NCBI RefSeq assembly: GCF_022919095.1
Contig: NZ_CP095073.1
Coordinates: forward strand, 4,165,001-4,229,000
DNA from: Halobacillus salinarum
GTDB lineage: Bacteria; Bacillota; Bacilli; Bacillales; Halobacillaceae
DNA length: 64,000 bases
Reading direction: 5' to 3'
The position numbers were made by a program, and so were the translations under genes. This document shows, in pieces, positions 32,441 through 40,828 of this stretch. The stretch's first letter is position 1; every line of letters begins with the position of its first letter. The notes below the pieces were generated by a model. That model saw nothing but the letters and a program-made list of their open reading frames with translations. It was not told the DNA's origin and made no database searches.

Positions 32441-33748
32441 ATGAAGAGAACCAATTACAAAGGGAGAATTATTGGAATTGCTATCGTTGCTTTTATCACA
32501 GCCAATGCTCTCTTAATCTACTTTGATGACAATGACGAAGTCGATCGTAAATCATACATTAACCAGTGGTCCAAATCCATCACCTACGATCTGTACAATA
32601 CGCTCGATACTAAAGGAGTTCTGGCCGCCGACGCTTCCAATTCTGTGTACTTTGATAAACAGACAGGGGCCTTTCAGGAATTTCTTATTCAAGAGGGTGA
32701 CCAGGTCGAAGAAGGGGACGACCTTTATACATATGAAGTCAGCGATTATACACAGCAGCAAACAGAGCTTGAATCAAGGTTAGATCAGCTGGAGGAAGAA
32801 AAGGAAGCGATCCAATCTTACATCGATGAAGTGGAAAACATTGATATTCCGGAATCTGAGAGCAGCAGCGCATATTCAGGAGCGTTTGGTACGAGTCCCG
32901 GAGGTGAATTCAGCAGTACGGCAGACAGCAATTCAACCACTAACACAAATGAGAACTCGAACGACAGTAAACAGGATGCAACGGCCACCGCTAAATTCAA
33001 TAAACAAGAAGCCGTTGCAGAAAAAGAATTAGAACTCTCCCAAAAAGAAGCGATGATTTCTATGGTTGAAGAGCAGCTTGATGAGCTGGAGGAAACCGGA
33101 CAAACGATTACTGTTAAAAGCCCGTTTACTGGGACCGTCACTCACATATCCAAGGATTTGTCTGATCCGCTGCTTACTTTAAAGTCTTCCAATCTCTTAA
33201 TTGAAGGCAAGTTTGATGAAAAAGAACGGAAAAAAGTCGAACAAGATATGATGGCAGACATAAATATTCCAGATCTGGAACTTCAATTAACTGGAACATT
33301 AGCTTCCGTTCGGGATTTCCCGAATAAAACAGAAGTTTATGGCAGCAGTCTTTACCCATTTACCGTCACCTTAGATGAGCAAAATAAAGATCTGCTCCCC
33401 GGTTACCACGCGGATGTGGAAGTGATTACAGCACAGGCAGAGGATGCTGTAACAGCTATGGAGGATGTTCTGATCACTAAAAAGAACCTCTATGCATGGG
33501 TTATGAATGATGAAGGAGTACTGGAAAGAAGAACCATTGAGACCGGAATAAAGGAAAATGGCTTAGTAGAGATTAAGAAAGGCTTGAAGCCAGGAGAATG
33601 GCTTGCTTATACTCCAAAAGATGAATTCAGAAGACAGGCTGGCTTTATCACTCCTATTAAAATGCGGGAGCTCTACGTTCAGGAGCTATTCGATATAGAC
33701 ACGAAAACAATAAAGACCTATGGCTTACTTGGTTTATTCGCTCGTTAG
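32441..33748 (+). CDS. Membrane-fusion (HlyD/RND adaptor-like) protein
   Basis: A 435-residue protein with one N-terminal membrane anchor (about 9-27), a split lipoyl-like beta domain (LIQEGDQVEEGDDLYTYE and ITVKSPFTGTVTHIS), a long coiled coil (about 105-130 and 185-225), and a beta-barrel/membrane-proximal region (DLLPGYHADVEV, VLERRTIETG, LKPGEWLAY). In Gram-positive bacteria such adaptors pair with MacB-like ABC exporters, for example YknX with YknYZ. No ABC ATPase or permease is next to it here; only the Yip1-like membrane protein precedes it. The coiled coil is broken by a Ser/Asn/Thr-rich stretch (about 140-180). Confidence 0.85.
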   Translation: MKRTNYKGRIIGIAIVAFITANALLIYFDDNDEVDRKSYINQWSKSITYDLYNTLDTKGVLAADASNSVYFDKQTGAFQEFLIQEGDQVEEGDDLYTYEVSDYTQQQTELESRLDQLEEEKEAIQSYIDEVENIDIPESESSSAYSGAFGTSPGGEFSSTADSNSTTNTNENSNDSKQDATATAKFNKQEAVAEKELELSQKEAMISMVEEQLDELEETGQTITVKSPFTGTVTHISKDLSDPLLTLKSSNLLIEGKFDEKERKKVEQDMMADINIPDLELQLTGTLASVRDFPNKTEVYGSSLYPFTVTLDEQNKDLLPGYHADVEVITAQAEDAVTAMEDVLITKKNLYAWVMNDEGVLERRTIETGIKENGLVEIKKGLKPGEWLAYTPKDEFRRQAGFITPIKMRELYVQELFDIDTKTIKTYGLLGLFAR

Positions 33749-33753
33749 TAGGA

Positions 33754-33781
33754 AGCCCACATATCGTTGTGGGCTGTTTTT
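33754..33781 (+). terminator. Terminator after adaptor gene
   Basis: GCCCAC, eight-base loop, GTGGGC, then TGTTTTTAT. Confidence 0.88.
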
Positions 33782-33861
33782 ATGAACACAAATGAATTGC
33801 ATTCCCGGCCCCCGCATGGCACGATGATGGAAGAAAAAGACTGAACAGAAGGAACGATTTT

Positions 33862-34866
33862 ATGAAACTTAGTATACTAGAACAATCTCCGGTTCTCTCA
33901 GGAATGAACGCTCACGATGCGCTAAAGCAGACAACTGAGCTTGCTCAGTGGGCGGATAAGCTTGGCTACCATCGTTTTTGGGTGGCGGAACATCATAGTA
34001 CAGATAGTTTAGCAGGCTCCACTCCTGAAGTATTGGCGGCTCATTTAGCAGGTAAAACAGAAAACATCCGCATAGGCACAGGCGGAATACTCCTTCCCCA
34101 CTATAGTGCTTATAAGGTGGCAGAAACCTTTCGTGTCCTCGAGACCCTTCATCCTGGAAGAATTGATTTAGGAGTAGGACGTGCGCCTGGAGGAAAACCA
34201 AACGTAAATCTTGCCCTCAACAAAAATAAATTCCCTAGTGTTGAAGATTATCCCGCTAAAATTTCTGAATTGATGGCTTATCTTCATGGTGAAGATCCTC
34301 AAGGAATGGGGATCTCAGCCACACCTCATGGCAATTCTTCTCCACCGATCTGGATGCTCGGCTCTAGTGGTACGAGCGCCCGTCTTGCCGCTGACATAGG
34401 AGCTTCCTATTCTTTTGCCCATTTTATTAATGGCCATGGAGGAACAAAAGCCATGGAGCGCTACCTCAACTATTTTAATGCTTCTATTCAGCAGCAGGAA
34501 CCCAAGGGAAATGTTTCGGTGTTTGCCGTGTGTGCAGAAACAGATGAGCAGGCAGAATACCTGGCAGCCAGCCTTGATCTTGCCATTCTTAAAATTGAAC
34601 AAGGCAAGCAGATCCGGCGTTTCCCTACCCCGGACGAAGCCCTGAACTATTCGTATTCCATGTTTGAAGAAGAGCGGATTCAAGAGAATCGAAGCCGTAT
34701 CATTGTTGGTTCCCCTGACAAAGTAAAAATGGAATTAGAAAGCCTGGCAGAAAGCTACTTCGTTGATGAAGTCATTATTAATACGATCGTCACTCCCTTT
34801 GAAGCTCGATTGAAATCTTATGAATTATTAGCTAAGGCTTTTCAATTAACCCCCCGCTCTACATGA
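33862..34866 (+). CDS. Luciferase-like (LLM class) flavin-dependent oxidoreductase
   Basis: A 334-residue TIM-barrel flavoprotein of the bacterial luciferase-like group. Family marks are LSILEQSPVLSG at the N terminus, LGYHRFWVAEHHS near residue 40, RIGTGGILLPHY, RIDLGVGRAPGG and WMLGSSGTSARLAA. Close relatives are annotated as alkane monooxygenase-like or MsnO8-family enzymes, but the substrate is not known. The start has GAAGGAACGATTTT upstream. It stands alone; an 84-base gap separates it from a VOC gene in the same direction. Confidence 0.9.
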   Translation: MKLSILEQSPVLSGMNAHDALKQTTELAQWADKLGYHRFWVAEHHSTDSLAGSTPEVLAAHLAGKTENIRIGTGGILLPHYSAYKVAETFRVLETLHPGRIDLGVGRAPGGKPNVNLALNKNKFPSVEDYPAKISELMAYLHGEDPQGMGISATPHGNSSPPIWMLGSSGTSARLAADIGASYSFAHFINGHGGTKAMERYLNYFNASIQQQEPKGNVSVFAVCAETDEQAEYLAASLDLAILKIEQGKQIRRFPTPDEALNYSYSMFEEERIQENRSRIIVGSPDKVKMELESLAESYFVDEVIINTIVTPFEARLKSYELLAKAFQLTPRST

Positions 34867-34884
34867 GCGCAGTACGTATCGTAC

Positions 34885-34910
34885 GTTTAATGCTCATTAA
34901 AAACGGAAAT
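34885..34910 (+). promoter_or_regulatory. Candidate sigma-B promoter of the VOC gene
   Basis: GTTTAA (34885-34890), 14 bases, GGAAAT (34905-34910). The -35 is perfect and the -10 differs at one base. The start codon is about 40 bases downstream. Confidence 0.4.
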
Positions 34911-34950
34911 TTAACTAAAATTAGCATGATATGAGAGGAGTGAAAGAAAG

Positions 34951-35640
34951 ATGCTTGCTCTGGATCATATAGTCGTAGCTTCACAAAATCCGGAAGAGGC
35001 ATGTGCTTCCTACGCAAGAAAAACAGGGTTCAAAACAGTGGAAGGTGGAACGCATGAGAAATGGGGAACATACAATCATCTATGTTTTTTTCCAAACCAA
35101 AGCTACGTCGAATGGATAGGAATCATTGATGAAATAAAAGCTTCTCATTCAGAGAATCCATTAATTCAGCAATTATATGAAGCCCTAGCGCAAAATCAGC
35201 AGGGACTTATCCAATTTGCTCTTCGGACTGCGAACATGGATGCGTATGTCCACGAATTTCAGCAGCAAAACATTCCCTATAGCGGGCCTTACCAAGGGCA
35301 GCGTCAGAAGCAGGATGGAGAGCTGTTAAAATGGCAGATGCTCTTTCCTTCTGTGAAAAGCGATTCATGGACCGCTCCTTTTCTCATCGAATGGGAAAAG
35401 GATAGGATCCCTGAAGATAAGAGTGCAGAGGTGAATCAGCCTTTAACGGAGCTGAACATAGGAGTGAGGAGTCCGGAACATTCAGTACCTCTATTTCAGG
35501 ACCTTTATCAGCTCGGGCCGGCAAGAACTGAGAAAGGCGAAATAGGAAATCCCAGCTTTTACTGGCCGCTTGAGAATGCAAAGCTTACTATGTCCATTGG
35601 GGAAGGACTTGAAGCAAATGTTAATGGTATGATCTTATAA
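34951..35640 (+). CDS. VOC superfamily protein (glyoxalase_3-like)
   Basis: A 229-residue protein with two VOC-type modules. It begins LALDHIVVASQNPEEACASY, continues with GTYNHLCFFPNQSYVEWIG, and resembles the glyoxalase-like domain 3 proteins of Bacillus. The first His (DHIVVA) and the Glu in YVEWIG are in metal-ligand positions of the fold, but catalytic activity is unknown. GAGAGGAG precedes the ATG. A strong terminator follows. Confidence 0.83.
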   Translation: MLALDHIVVASQNPEEACASYARKTGFKTVEGGTHEKWGTYNHLCFFPNQSYVEWIGIIDEIKASHSENPLIQQLYEALAQNQQGLIQFALRTANMDAYVHEFQQQNIPYSGPYQGQRQKQDGELLKWQMLFPSVKSDSWTAPFLIEWEKDRIPEDKSAEVNQPLTELNIGVRSPEHSVPLFQDLYQLGPARTEKGEIGNPSFYWPLENAKLTMSIGEGLEANVNGMIL

Positions 35641-35647
35641 TAAAACG

Positions 35648-35692
35648 AAACCATCGAGGAAACTGTCTATCGTTCTTCCTCGATGGTTTTTT
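35648..35692. terminator. Terminator after VOC gene
   Basis: AAACCATCGAGGAA and TTCCTCGATGGTTTTTT arms with a 13-base loop between converging genes. Confidence 0.9.
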
Positions 35693-35727
35693 ATCAAAAA
35701 TGGGCGTGTACGTATGCAGGCTGGACA

Positions 35728-35985
35728 TTATCTCCTTTTCGGCCGTCCCGCAGGACGCTCTAGAGACAGAAGATCTTCATCCATATTCATAACCTTTTGT
35801 TCTACCATTTGGCGGGCATCGGCAATCGCCTTGTTATACATAAATGGCCCCAGCTCCTCTACCATCATTTGTACAATCTGATCTGCCGCAAGATCGCCAA
35901 GCACTTCTCCGCGTTCAAGCTCGAAGTATTCTTTCACTCGATCTACGAGGTATTCCCTTTCCTCTTTTGATAACGTATGAGTCAT
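35728..35985 (-). CDS. DUF2164 family protein
   Basis: An 85-residue protein. LSKEEREYLVDRVKEYF, ERGEVLGDLAADQIV and the middle LGPFMYNKAIADA match the DUF2164 family, small helical proteins of unknown function. The C terminus is basic (RPAGRPKRR). The start at 35985 follows GAAGGAGGAAAGACA; the 21 upstream codons of the open frame run into the methyltransferase gene and are not supported. It probably shares a transcript with that gene, 41 bases upstream. Confidence 0.82.
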   Translation of the reverse strand: MTHTLSKEEREYLVDRVKEYFELERGEVLGDLAADQIVQMMVEELGPFMYNKAIADARQMVEQKVMNMDEDLLSLERPAGRPKRR

Positions 35986-36026
35986 TGTCTTTCCTCCTTC
36001 CGTCTCCATAGTAGCACAGAGCAACT

Positions 36027-36623
36027 CTAGCTCATGGCCACTGCACATACCGTATCGTTTGGTTTTGTTGGCTTTACAAAAGCCTCAATATTGCGGAACC
36101 CGCTTTTTTGAAGCATCGACGTAAGCTGGCCGCTCAATACTTCTGTTGTATCATCAGTGGCTCCTTTTTCATGAGGGCACAGCGTAAGGGCAATTCTTCC
36201 ATTCGGCTTCATATGCTGTTTTAGAAACCGTAACGTTTCGACTGGATTTTTCCAATACGTCACGTTATTTATTGAATACACTTTATCAAAGGTAAGATTA
36301 AACTGTTCAATCAGAGCCGCTTCACCATGAACGATACAAACCTGCTCGAGAAAAGGCAGTTTCCCAAGCCTGCGGATTGTCGTCTCGACCATCGCCTCGG
36401 AAGGGTCAATGGCAAGCACTTTCACCTGATTCGATTTTAATAGCTGTTTGATTGCACTTCCCGGTCCGAATCCCACCTCTAAAACGTGTTCGTTATCCTT
36501 CATATTTAAAAATGATAATGTCCATTCATTTAACTCTTCATTCTCTTTAGACATAAACCAGCCTGCTAGTTTGCCAGCAGCTCCATGCGGGCGTGAAAAT
36601 TGCGAACCTAACATTTTTCGCAT
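36027..36623 (-). CDS. Class I SAM-dependent methyltransferase
   Basis: A 198-residue methyltransferase. Motif I is VLEVGFGPGSAIKQLL near residue 48, the acidic residue after beta-2 is in VLAIDPSEAMVE, and FDKVYSINNVTYWKNP is motif II. The start GSQFSRPHGAAGKLAGWFM is typical of small-molecule methyltransferases in Firmicutes. The substrate is unknown. The ATG has AGGAATGCG nearby rather than a perfect ribosome site. The MITE-like repeat lies directly upstream (36689-36949). Confidence 0.86.
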   Translation of the reverse strand: MRKMLGSQFSRPHGAAGKLAGWFMSKENEELNEWTLSFLNMKDNEHVLEVGFGPGSAIKQLLKSNQVKVLAIDPSEAMVETTIRRLGKLPFLEQVCIVHGEAALIEQFNLTFDKVYSINNVTYWKNPVETLRFLKQHMKPNGRIALTLCPHEKGATDDTTEVLSGQLTSMLQKSGFRNIEAFVKPTKPNDTVCAVAMS

Positions 36624-36688
36624 TCCTCCTTTTCTAACCCTTACCTTCCCTTATCCACCTTTTCTTTAACTTGTCCGAGAAAAAACGT

Positions 36689-36949
36689 GGCTGGGACATC
36701 ATTAAAACCTTCCTTCTATAGACGAACAAAGAAGGGCAGGGAAAGGAAGTTTGATTAAGACCAGCATGTCCTGTGCCACATCGACCTGCTTTGCGGAAAA
36801 AGAAATCTTCTGCCGGAGCGGCCATGCTCCCACCTTATAAGAAGTTGAAGTTCAACTAACCTAAAAATCCGAACGAGGGTAAAGTCTTATCGTAATAAGT
36901 TCACCTTCATTCGGATTTAATAGGGGCTAAAACTCTTTTGTACCAGCCC
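36689..36949. repeat. MITE-like dispersed palindromic repeat, long copy
   Basis: About 261 bases between converging gene neighbours with imperfect terminal inverted repeats: GGCTGGGACA...TTAAAACC on the left and, reversed, GGCTGGTACAAAAGAG...TTTTAGCC on the right. An internal palindrome (about 36865-36918) has arms AAAAATCCGAACGAGGGT and TTCACCTTCATTCGGATTT. The right half is clearly related to 43209-43332 on the other strand. It has no transposase gene. The 63-codon open frame in its left part has no ribosome site and is probably not coding. Confidence 0.75.
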
Positions 36950-36954
36950 CGTTT

Positions 36955-38028
36955 TCAGGTGTAGGAATGGATGAATTCCTGATCCTGTTTATTTTTGATT
37001 TTCCAATGTCTATGGTTATGGATCGATACAGGTCCATAATTACGTAAACCTTTTTGGTTTCCCGTTGAAATAATCGATACATTCGGCTTTTCTGGGCGGT
37101 ATATTTCAAGTGGTTCATCCGTTAAGAAGCGTTTGAGATTTTCCGCGAGTACGGTCTCTTGTTTCCTTGGAGACCCTTTTTTCTTCGCATGAGAGAATTC
37201 ATCTATACCTGTTACGTGTCCGGCTGCAGCGAAAATATAATCAAAGTTTTTTAATTGCATCGTCGGCTGTACAAGTACCCTTCCCTCTTCATCTGCTGCT
37301 ATACCTGAAGCGTCAAAAATCCCCGCTTTAGAAGCTCCTCCAAGCCAAAGAACTCCAGTATTCCTCACTTTATTGCCTAGATTGGTGAGTATAAACGAAT
37401 CTTCGATGATGTCTGCAGTTTCATTTTCCCAAACGCGGACACCTCTTTTAGTGAGAAGGCTGCGAAGTCTATTGGATAGAGGGCTGGAAGTATTCCACGT
37501 TTTATCTGAAGTTAACAACCGCACATCGCCCGGAATATTTCGGTTGTTTTTGTACGATTGCATAGCGAATGCAACTTCTATTCCTGACGTTCCTCCTCCA
37601 ATAATCAAAGGATGGTTCGTCTGTTTCAGCTTATCGATTTGCTTATACAATGGATCAGCGGTCCTTTCTATACCTGTCCCTTCACTTGGTTTTAGGAGAC
37701 TGCTTTCCCCCATATCAAAGCTAATGACATCAAAGGGGTAAACAGTGTCATCGGAACATACCAGCTTTTTCTGCCGGGGATATACAACAGAAGGGATTTT
37801 TTTAATGAATTGACCGCCTGCCCTCGCCAGCAATGATTCAGCATTAACACGTATATCTTCCGCAGAATAAATTCCTTCTATATATCCGGATAGCATTCCC
37901 TTGTGTTCGTAATAGCTCGATGGTGAGATTAGACAGACATCAACACCCTGCCAGCTGCCTTCAGCCATCGATCGGAGCACTTCCAGATGAGCAGGGCCCG
38001 ACCCTATTAACAGCATTCGCTTTGACAC
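36955..38028 (-). CDS. FAD/NAD(P)-dependent oxidoreductase, NDH-2-like
   Basis: A 357-residue two-dinucleotide-binding-domain flavoprotein. The FAD motif LLIGSGPAHLEVL is at the N terminus, the NAD(P) motif LIIGGGTSGIEVAFAM near residue 145, and the second FAD segment FDYIFAAAGHVTGI near residue 270. It resembles type 2 NADH dehydrogenases and the flavoprotein domain fused to some SelD proteins. No redox cysteine pair is present. The end of the gene lies six bases from the MITE-like repeat, so the C-terminal residues may have been reshaped by its insertion (inference). The thioredoxin-like gene is 62 bases upstream. Confidence 0.82.
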   Translation of the reverse strand: MSKRMLLIGSGPAHLEVLRSMAEGSWQGVDVCLISPSSYYEHKGMLSGYIEGIYSAEDIRVNAESLLARAGGQFIKKIPSVVYPRQKKLVCSDDTVYPFDVISFDMGESSLLKPSEGTGIERTADPLYKQIDKLKQTNHPLIIGGGTSGIEVAFAMQSYKNNRNIPGDVRLLTSDKTWNTSSPLSNRLRSLLTKRGVRVWENETADIIEDSFILTNLGNKVRNTGVLWLGGASKAGIFDASGIAADEEGRVLVQPTMQLKNFDYIFAAAGHVTGIDEFSHAKKKGSPRKQETVLAENLKRFLTDEPLEIYRPEKPNVSIISTGNQKGLRNYGPVSIHNHRHWKIKNKQDQEFIHSYT

Positions 38029-38048
38029 ATTTCAGCCCCCTTCCCTAG

Positions 38049-38082
38049 ATAAAAACATCCACATGGAACTTGACCATGTGGA
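38049..38082 (-). terminator. Terminator of the thioredoxin-like gene
   Basis: TCCACATGG and CCATGTGGA arms (38058-38082) with TGTTTTTATC following on the minus strand. Confidence 0.85.
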
Positions 38083-38090
38083 CGCGACAG

Positions 38091-38408
38091 TTAAAGGTGT
38101 TTTTGCAAAAATTCCTCAACCTCTTCAGGAGTTTTTGCATAAGCACTGTGTAAATGAGCGAGTTTATCCCCTTGTTTAAACACGAGCAGACTAGGAATGC
38201 CCATCACTTCATATTGTTCAGCTGCTTCCGGCAGTTCATCCCGGTTTACTTCGTACCATTGATACTCCTTGTATTCCGTCAATATATCACCGATAAACAT
38301 ATCCATTCTCCGGCAATCCGGACACCAGTCCGCTTGAAACTTAACAATAACCGGCTGTTCACTCGAAATGATTTGATTAAATGCTTCCATTGTATGAATC
38401 GGTTCCAT
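38091..38408 (-). CDS. Thioredoxin family protein (YtpP-like)
   Basis: A 105-residue thioredoxin-fold protein. The active site is WCPDC (residues 28-32) instead of WCGPC, and the cis-proline loop is MGIPSLLVF. The order and length match YtpP-like thioredoxins of Bacillus; the Pro-Asp dipeptide suggests a different redox potential from TrxA. It is probably cytosolic, since there is no signal peptide. AAAGGAGCAATTACATC precedes the ATG at somewhat long spacing. It lies between an FAD oxidoreductase gene and a DUF368 gene, with a terminator after it. Confidence 0.88.
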   Translation of the reverse strand: MEPIHTMEAFNQIISSEQPVIVKFQADWCPDCRRMDMFIGDILTEYKEYQWYEVNRDELPEAAEQYEVMGIPSLLVFKQGDKLAHLHSAYAKTPEEVEEFLQKHL

Positions 38409-38482
38409 GATGTAATTGCTCCTTTGTTAAAAGTATTCTCTATTATCTTAAAAAATCTATTCCTGTTTGTCCTGCCACACGC

Positions 38483-39298
38483 TTACGAATATTCGACGCG
38501 TCCAAGCAGCCAGGCAGCAAGCAGACCGGCGATAAAGGTAACCCCGCTTACAAACCACATCAGATTGCTTTCCGGCAGTCCTGGAAAAATAACAAAAACG
38601 GATCCGATCACAAACCCAATGATCAGCGCGAACGTCCCTGAGGTGTGGTGCTCCAGGAAATAATTGATGATTTTACTCATAAAGATTAACCCTAAAGCAA
38701 CCCCTAAGCCTACAACTGCGATAATATCGATTCTCAGCTCAGAAATACCATGAATAACGGTAGTATATACTCCTATAATTAACAAAATAAAAGACCCGCT
38801 GATCCCTGGAAGAATCATGGCGCTGCTAGCAATCCAGCCGGAGAAGAATAAAAACACATACGTGGCTAGTGTAAGGTTCTGCATCGGTTCCGATTCGTTC
38901 GCCTGAAAGAATGCCAGCGATCCGACAATCACTACTCCGATCAGAAAAATGAGATAGTGCCGGCTGGTAAAATTATGTTTTACATCCGCTTTATGCGAAA
39001 GAAACGGGACGACTCCAATGATCAGTCCTAAAAAGAAAAATTCAGTTGGCCCGGGATAATGGCCAAACAGCCACTCGATCAGTTTAGACAGCATTAATAT
39101 CGAAATGCCAACCCCGATTCCCAGTGGAAGTAAAAACTTTAAATGCTTCTTCCACTCCCGGCTGAAGAATCCATTGATAGCTTCGATCAGTCGATCATAA
39201 ATTCCTAAAACGACCGCTATTGTTCCGCCGCTCACACCCGGCACGACGTCACTTGCACCCATCAGGATGCCGCGGTAAATGTTTTTCCATTCCCACAT
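38483..39298 (-). CDS. DUF368 membrane protein, possible polyprenyl-phosphate translocase (PopT family)
   Basis: A 271-residue polytopic membrane protein with about eight helices. It starts WKNIYRGILMGASDVVPGVSGGTIA, and a second copy of the motif, SAMILPGISGSFILL, is near residue 160: the two re-entrant-like PGxSG segments typical of DUF368. Members of this family (PopT) were reported to return undecaprenyl phosphate across the membrane for cell-wall synthesis, along with DedA proteins (UptA). That activity is inferred here from the family. An extended -10 (TGGTAGAAT) lies upstream. Confidence 0.9.
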   Translation of the reverse strand: MWEWKNIYRGILMGASDVVPGVSGGTIAVVLGIYDRLIEAINGFFSREWKKHLKFLLPLGIGVGISILMLSKLIEWLFGHYPGPTEFFFLGLIIGVVPFLSHKADVKHNFTSRHYLIFLIGVVIVGSLAFFQANESEPMQNLTLATYVFLFFSGWIASSAMILPGISGSFILLIIGVYTTVIHGISELRIDIIAVVGLGVALGLIFMSKIINYFLEHHTSGTFALIIGFVIGSVFVIFPGLPESNLMWFVSGVTFIAGLLAAWLLGRVEYS

Positions 39299-39392
39299 GT
39301 ATTTCGAACTCCTTTATTTCATTCTCTCTCTTTCCCTCTTACATTCTACCAGACATTGATATGATTTTATGTCACTTTGTTAGATTTGTCCA

Positions 39393-39443
39393 AAAAAACA
39401 AGCCTGAAAAACAACTCAATCTTTGCTGTTATCAGGCTAAATA
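39393..39443 (-). terminator. Terminator of the DUF2254 gene
   Basis: AGCCTGA and TCAGGCT arms with an inner AACA/TTGTT pairing, then TTGTTTTTTTGG on the minus strand. It overlaps the stop codon of the gene ending at 39432. Confidence 0.7.
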
Positions 39444-40748
39444 GTCCAGCGGTTCTCCACATGCATTCGCAAGCTTCTTGGCCTGCTGATGAAAGTATTC
39501 ATAATCAAGCTCTTCCAGTTCTTCCACGTCGACCGCCTTGATCATGTATTCCCCAAACCGCCACACATCTTTTCTGACTTCCGCACCGTCTACAACCGCA
39601 ATCTTGTACAAGGCCTCAAGTACGCCGTTCATCACTGACAAATCATGTCTGCCGTAAATTCTTATTTGATAAAAGCTTTTATACAAGTATTCCCTGTATG
39701 GTTTGGGTTCCAGTATAAGCCTAAGATCCTGGTTATGATCAGCATAATAACGAATTGGAATGAATTGCTGACCGAGTTCCGCCAGTAACGAACCAATTCT
39801 ATTAATACAATTCACAGCGGTATGAGGATCATTAATACTCGGAGAAATCGATTTAACTGCAATCTCTACAAGCTTTTGAATCGAAAACTCAATATCCTGG
39901 ATATCCGTCCGCTCATTCCCTATGAGAAGGAATTGTAAACAGTATTCAGGAGAGAATTCATCCGATTCATTGTTTTGAATGTAATAAAAAATCGGCATTC
40001 CTTTTTGGATATAGTGCCCGATAAAAAAGTCCGCTTCTAGCAGAACATCATTTTCTTTAGCCCAAGCCATTAATGGCTTGATTTGAACCCCCTGTACATA
40101 ACCAGATTGCTCAGCATAAATAACTCTCCGATTCGCACTTCGTATGTGGTCCACTTCTTCTTGATCCCACACGCTGCTTTCTTCATAATCTTTTTCTTCA
40201 AACGTTTTCTTAATAATTTTGGAAGTACTGAGACGTATTTGACCGATTAGATTGTTGACTTTAACGAATTGAGAGGAGTGATGGATAAACAATATAAAAA
40301 AAGCTAAACAAATAATAGATATGATTACGGTAAGAAACGGGCTGATAAGTCCCTTACTCTGTTCCTTTCCAAGCAGAAGTAAATTCACGAGTGAAAATAT
40401 AAACCCGAAAGAATAAACTCCAAGTACATGCTGGGTAAAGCGGCTTCTCATAAAGTCCTGAAGCGTCCTTGGTGAGAACTGGGTCGTATAAGTTGTTAAC
40501 ACGACCATAATGGTCGAAAAACTAATCGTCGTCATCGTAAGGATTGAAGTAATCAATGACCCGTACAAGGTTTGAGCCACACTTTTATTCGTAAGAAAAA
40601 CCGACGGGATGTTCTTTTCGAACTTAGGGACTAGCAAAAAGTCCGCTACGCTGACCAAACTGACTGCAGCCAGCGAAATTAATCCATATACCGCTGGTAA
40701 AAACCAAAAGCTGTCTCTCACATGAACCCACATTTTTTCTTTATTCAT
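39432..40748 (-). CDS. DUF2254 membrane protein (copy 1)
   Basis: A 438-residue protein with four N-terminal hydrophobic helices (about 15-37, 58-80, 107-128, 137-155) and a large cytosolic C-terminal part. SFSTIMVVLTTYTTQFSPRT and KSISPSINDPHTAVNCINRI are DUF2254 hallmarks. The function is unknown. A second member lies at 57378-58754; both share TTxFSxQFSPR and NDPxTAxNxI motifs, so they are paralogues. A sigma-B-like promoter (40786-40810) lies before it. The ribosome site is weak (AGAAGGCGG). Confidence 0.88.
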   Translation of the reverse strand: MNKEKMWVHVRDSFWFLPAVYGLISLAAVSLVSVADFLLVPKFEKNIPSVFLTNKSVAQTLYGSLITSILTMTTISFSTIMVVLTTYTTQFSPRTLQDFMRSRFTQHVLGVYSFGFIFSLVNLLLLGKEQSKGLISPFLTVIISIICLAFFILFIHHSSQFVKVNNLIGQIRLSTSKIIKKTFEEKDYEESSVWDQEEVDHIRSANRRVIYAEQSGYVQGVQIKPLMAWAKENDVLLEADFFIGHYIQKGMPIFYYIQNNESDEFSPEYCLQFLLIGNERTDIQDIEFSIQKLVEIAVKSISPSINDPHTAVNCINRIGSLLAELGQQFIPIRYYADHNQDLRLILEPKPYREYLYKSFYQIRIYGRHDLSVMNGVLEALYKIAVVDGAEVRKDVWRFGEYMIKAVDVEELEELDYEYFHQQAKKLANACGEPLDYLA

Positions 40749-40785
40749 ATATCCGCCTTCTTTCTATAATTCTACACCCCGCCTT

Positions 40786-40810
40786 TTACCTGAGCAGCCT
40801 CCCTTTAAAC
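40786..40810 (-). promoter_or_regulatory. Candidate sigma-B promoter of DUF2254 copy 1
   Basis: GTTTAA (40805-40810), 13 bases, AGGTAA (40786-40791) on the minus strand; one mismatch to GTTTAA-N13-GGGWAW. Confidence 0.5.
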
Positions 40811-40828
40811 TGGGAAAATCTGTGCCTC

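Noticed and set aside
36634-36825. A 63-codon minus-strand open frame (beginning MAAPAEDFFF) in the left half of the MITE-like repeat
   Set aside because: It has no ribosome site and lies in a repeated, palindromic element; open frames in such repeats are usually chance.
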